NCBI GenBank assembly: GCA_949741915.1
Contig: CATJOM010000088.1
Span: 1 to 34,325, forward strand
Length of the DNA: 34,325 nt
Source: an uncultured Candidatus Melainabacteria bacterium
GTDB taxonomy: Bacteria; Cyanobacteriota; Vampirovibrionia; Gastranaerophilales; Gastranaerophilaceae
Direction: 5' to 3'
Shown here: piece after piece, positions 32,848 through 34,325 of the stretch
How the letters are laid out: every line of letters starts with the position of its first letter
Numbering within the stretch: the first letter of the stretch is position 1
Program-made: the position numbers and the translations under genes
The notes under the pieces: generated by a model
What the model was told of the DNA's origin: nothing
The model's input: the letters and a program-made list of their open reading frames with translations, nothing else
Database searches by the model: none

Positions 32848-33917
32848 AAATCTTCAGCATCTTTTAAATCTGAAGGATTAAGCCCTTCTTCAAGAAGCTT
32901 TGTCTTTAAGTTACCGTAAGTTCTGGCGCTTTCTGTTATAATTTCTTCGCAACCATATTCTTTACTGGGTTCTGGTGAAATGAAACTTCCATGATAATCA
33001 TTTTTTTTGATTTCAAATGGTGAAACAAATTTATCCTGCAGGGTGCCAACAATTGCATCCATAAATATTTCAGCCCAGTTTTCATCAGTGCCTCGAAGCA
33101 TCAATTCTGTGTCTAAATCCTTAAAAAATGAGTTATACTCTATTAAATAAGCTTTATTTTCAGGCGTTATAATTATGTCAAAACCAAGAATTCCTATATA
33201 TTCATTTCCTGCCTCTGCAAGGTTTGAAATAGTTGGCTGAATTATTTCTTGATAAATTTTTGCCTCAAGTGTTTTGTCATAAAAACCTTTAACTGCAAGC
33301 TTGTTTTCGTATGTCTTAATAAAATCAAGCAAGATAGCATTAAAGCCATCTGTCAAGATATAAAATGTTATTTCTTTGCCGTAAATGTAATCTTCTATTA
33401 AAACTTTTTTATTGTCAGTTTGGAATAATTTTTCAATCTGTCTTCTTGCGGAGCCAAAGGTTTCAGCTATATAGGCACTTTCTGTCGCACAGTGGGAATC
33501 AGGTTTTATTACAATTGGAAATTGAACATTTTTTACATAATCAACTGCAAGATTTGGCCTTTCAAAAAAAGAAAATTTTGGTGTCAAAATTTTGTTTCTG
33601 TACATAAATTTTTTGCCAAAACATTTTGAGGTTGTTATCTTTAGAGTTTCAATATCAGGAATTAATATTGCAAGGTTATTTTCATTAAATACAGACAAAT
33701 AATCAAGATAAAAAAATGCTGGGTCAGCCACTATTGTTAAATTTATTTCATTTGCAAGGGCAAATTCTTTTAATTCTTCAATATTATCCGGGTTTATATT
33801 GGTAGGATTTCCTTTTGTATTTTCTTTTGTTGCAAAAACAAGCAACTTTTTATCAGAAGATAAAAAGTTAACCAAAATTTCGCTGCTTTTTGAGTTTCCA
33901 ATAACTAGTATTCTCAT
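32835..33917 (-). CDS. PurD-like ATP-grasp protein
   Basis: A protein of about 360 residues resembling phosphoribosylamine-glycine ligase (PurD). It has an N-terminal Rossmann-like segment ([19 protein letters not shown]) and a central ATP-grasp fold ([20 protein letters not shown], then [20 protein letters not shown]). The catalytic-side strand [21 protein letters not shown] follows. The typical PurD GGREHA loop is replaced by NSKSSE, and the TxxSKxF block ([13 protein letters not shown]) is kept. It may therefore be a paralogue with another substrate. I use the ATG at 33917. The longer frame would begin inside the rpsO terminator. Confidence 0.7.
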   Translation of the reverse strand: MRILVIGNSKSSEILVNFLSSDKKLLVFATKENTKGNPTNINPDNIEELKEFALANEINLTIVADPAFFYLDYLSVFNENNLAILIPDIETLKITTSKCFGKKFMYRNKILTPKFSFFERPNLAVDYVKNVQFPIVIKPDSHCATESAYIAETFGSARRQIEKLFQTDNKKVLIEDYIYGKEITFYILTDGFNAILLDFIKTYENKLAVKGFYDKTLEAKIYQEIIQPTISNLAEAGNEYIGILGFDIIITPENKAYLIEYNSFFKDLDTELMLRGTDENWAEIFMDAIVGTLQDKFVSPFEIKKNDYHGSFISPEPSKEYGCEEIITESARTYGNLKTKLLEEGLNPSDLKDAEDLWKL

Positions 33918-33947
33918 TTTGTTGCCTAAATATGTGTTTTTATACAT

Positions 33948-33984
33948 AAAAAGCACCTTCCTTATTGATAAAAAAGGTGCTTTT
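33948..33984 (-). terminator. Terminator of rpsO
   Basis: AAAAAGCACCTT (33948-33959) pairs with AAGGTGCTTTT (33974-33984). On the minus strand it lies 25 nt after the rpsO stop and ends in five T's, so it fits a rho-independent terminator. Confidence 0.82.
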
Positions 33985-34008
33985 AAATATTTTGTACAGA
34001 ATAAATTA

Positions 34009-34278
34009 TTAGCCCCTTAAACCGAGGTCTTTTATTAGTTTTCTGTATTTTTCAAGGTTAGCTTCTTTTAAATAGGCAAGCATTCTTTTTCTTTTACCAA
34101 CCATCATTAAAAGGCCTCTTTTGCCTTGAAAATCTTTAGCATTTTGTTTTAAGTGCTCGGTAAGTTCTGAAATTTTCTGTGAAAGCATAGCAATCTGTAC
34201 TTCTATAGAGCCTGAGTCTTTTTCATTTTTACCGAATTTCTTAATTAATTCCTGTTTGTTTTTTAAATTAATTGTCAT
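34009..34278 (-). CDS. rpsO: 30S ribosomal protein S15
   Basis: S15 is a primary binding protein of the central domain of 16S rRNA. The length of 89 residues is exactly that of the family. Typical blocks are KKFGKNEKDSGSIEVQIAML, ISELTEHLKQNAKDF and RGLLMMVGKRKRMLAYLK. AAAGGAAA precedes the ATG at 34278. In many bacteria S15 represses its own translation through its leader. Only 47 bases of leader are visible here, so I cannot judge that. Confidence 0.98.
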   Translation of the reverse strand: MTINLKNKQELIKKFGKNEKDSGSIEVQIAMLSQKISELTEHLKQNAKDFQGKRGLLMMVGKRKRMLAYLKEANLEKYRKLIKDLGLRG

Positions 34279-34325
34279 TTTAGATTAAATTTCCTTTTGT
34301 TTTATATTTACACAAAAAAGGTGGC

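Noticed and set aside
33918-33956. Longer N-terminus of the PurD-like protein
   Set aside because: The upstream start lies inside the rpsO terminator hairpin, and the family N-terminus (MRILVIGN) begins at 33917.

Overview
The window looks like a chromosome segment of a low-GC, flagellated gut bacterium of the non-photosynthetic cyanobacterial sister group (Vampirovibrionia / 'Melainabacteria', probably Gastranaerophilales). This is an inference. It rests on a coiled-coil DivIVA-like protein next to coaD whose sequence pattern I recall from cyanobacterial proteins, the compact flagellar operon, several proteins of the style I associate with that group, and AT-rich, SD-led genes.

Layout. 1-618: AT-rich non-coding DNA with a degenerate 61-nt repeat and one CRISPR-like palindromic repeat. 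619-2241: a secreted NTF2-like protein, then coaD and the coiled-coil gene on the minus strand. 2567-9540: a tight plus-strand flagellar operon (lytic transglycosylase, fliE, fliF, fliG, fliH, flhA) closed by a strong terminator. 9699-10865: a sugar-phosphate-type nucleotidyltransferase. 11.17-18.4 kb: a strikingly gene-poor block described below. 19.3-21.4 kb: the conserved housekeeping operon rplS-rbgA-rnhB (minus). 21.6-23.5 kb: a membrane-anchored protein with an ADP-ribosyltransferase-like C-terminus. 23.7-27.2 kb: dnaE. 27.5-32.6 kb: an accessory islet (small RHH and HTH regulators, a disrupted glycine-rich prepilin-like adhesin, a BRO-type antirepressor). 32.6-34.3 kb: yidD, a PurD-like ATP-grasp gene and rpsO.

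The most unusual part is 11.17-18.4 kb. It holds 13 minus-strand cassettes of about 180-215 bp. All are open in one frame, have no usable start codon or RBS, and lie in stop-rich DNA. Each encodes the same small cysteine-rich module (LCD / GSVQC / GC-P-WSG / AFSVRC) while the residues in between vary strongly. The same module, 204 bp long and with a 3' anchor of 18 identical bases, sits inside the adhesin gene at 28966-29169. The module resembles the C-terminal half of DUF1566/Fib_succ_major-type C-type-lectin-like domains. Five cassettes are followed, 28-32 nt after the last conserved Arg codon, by a hairpin of near-constant geometry. Two cassettes compared by hand differ almost only at synonymous sites over a 17-codon core, so their protein sequence appears to be selected.

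My working model is a silent-cassette diversification system: an archive of lectin-like segments recombined into a prepilin-like surface adhesin, analogous in logic to pilS/pilE, vlsE or tprK. The recipient copy in this window is currently off: it has a frameshift at an A7 tract and an in-frame TAA. No recombinase, reverse transcriptase or integrase is visible here, so the mechanism is open.
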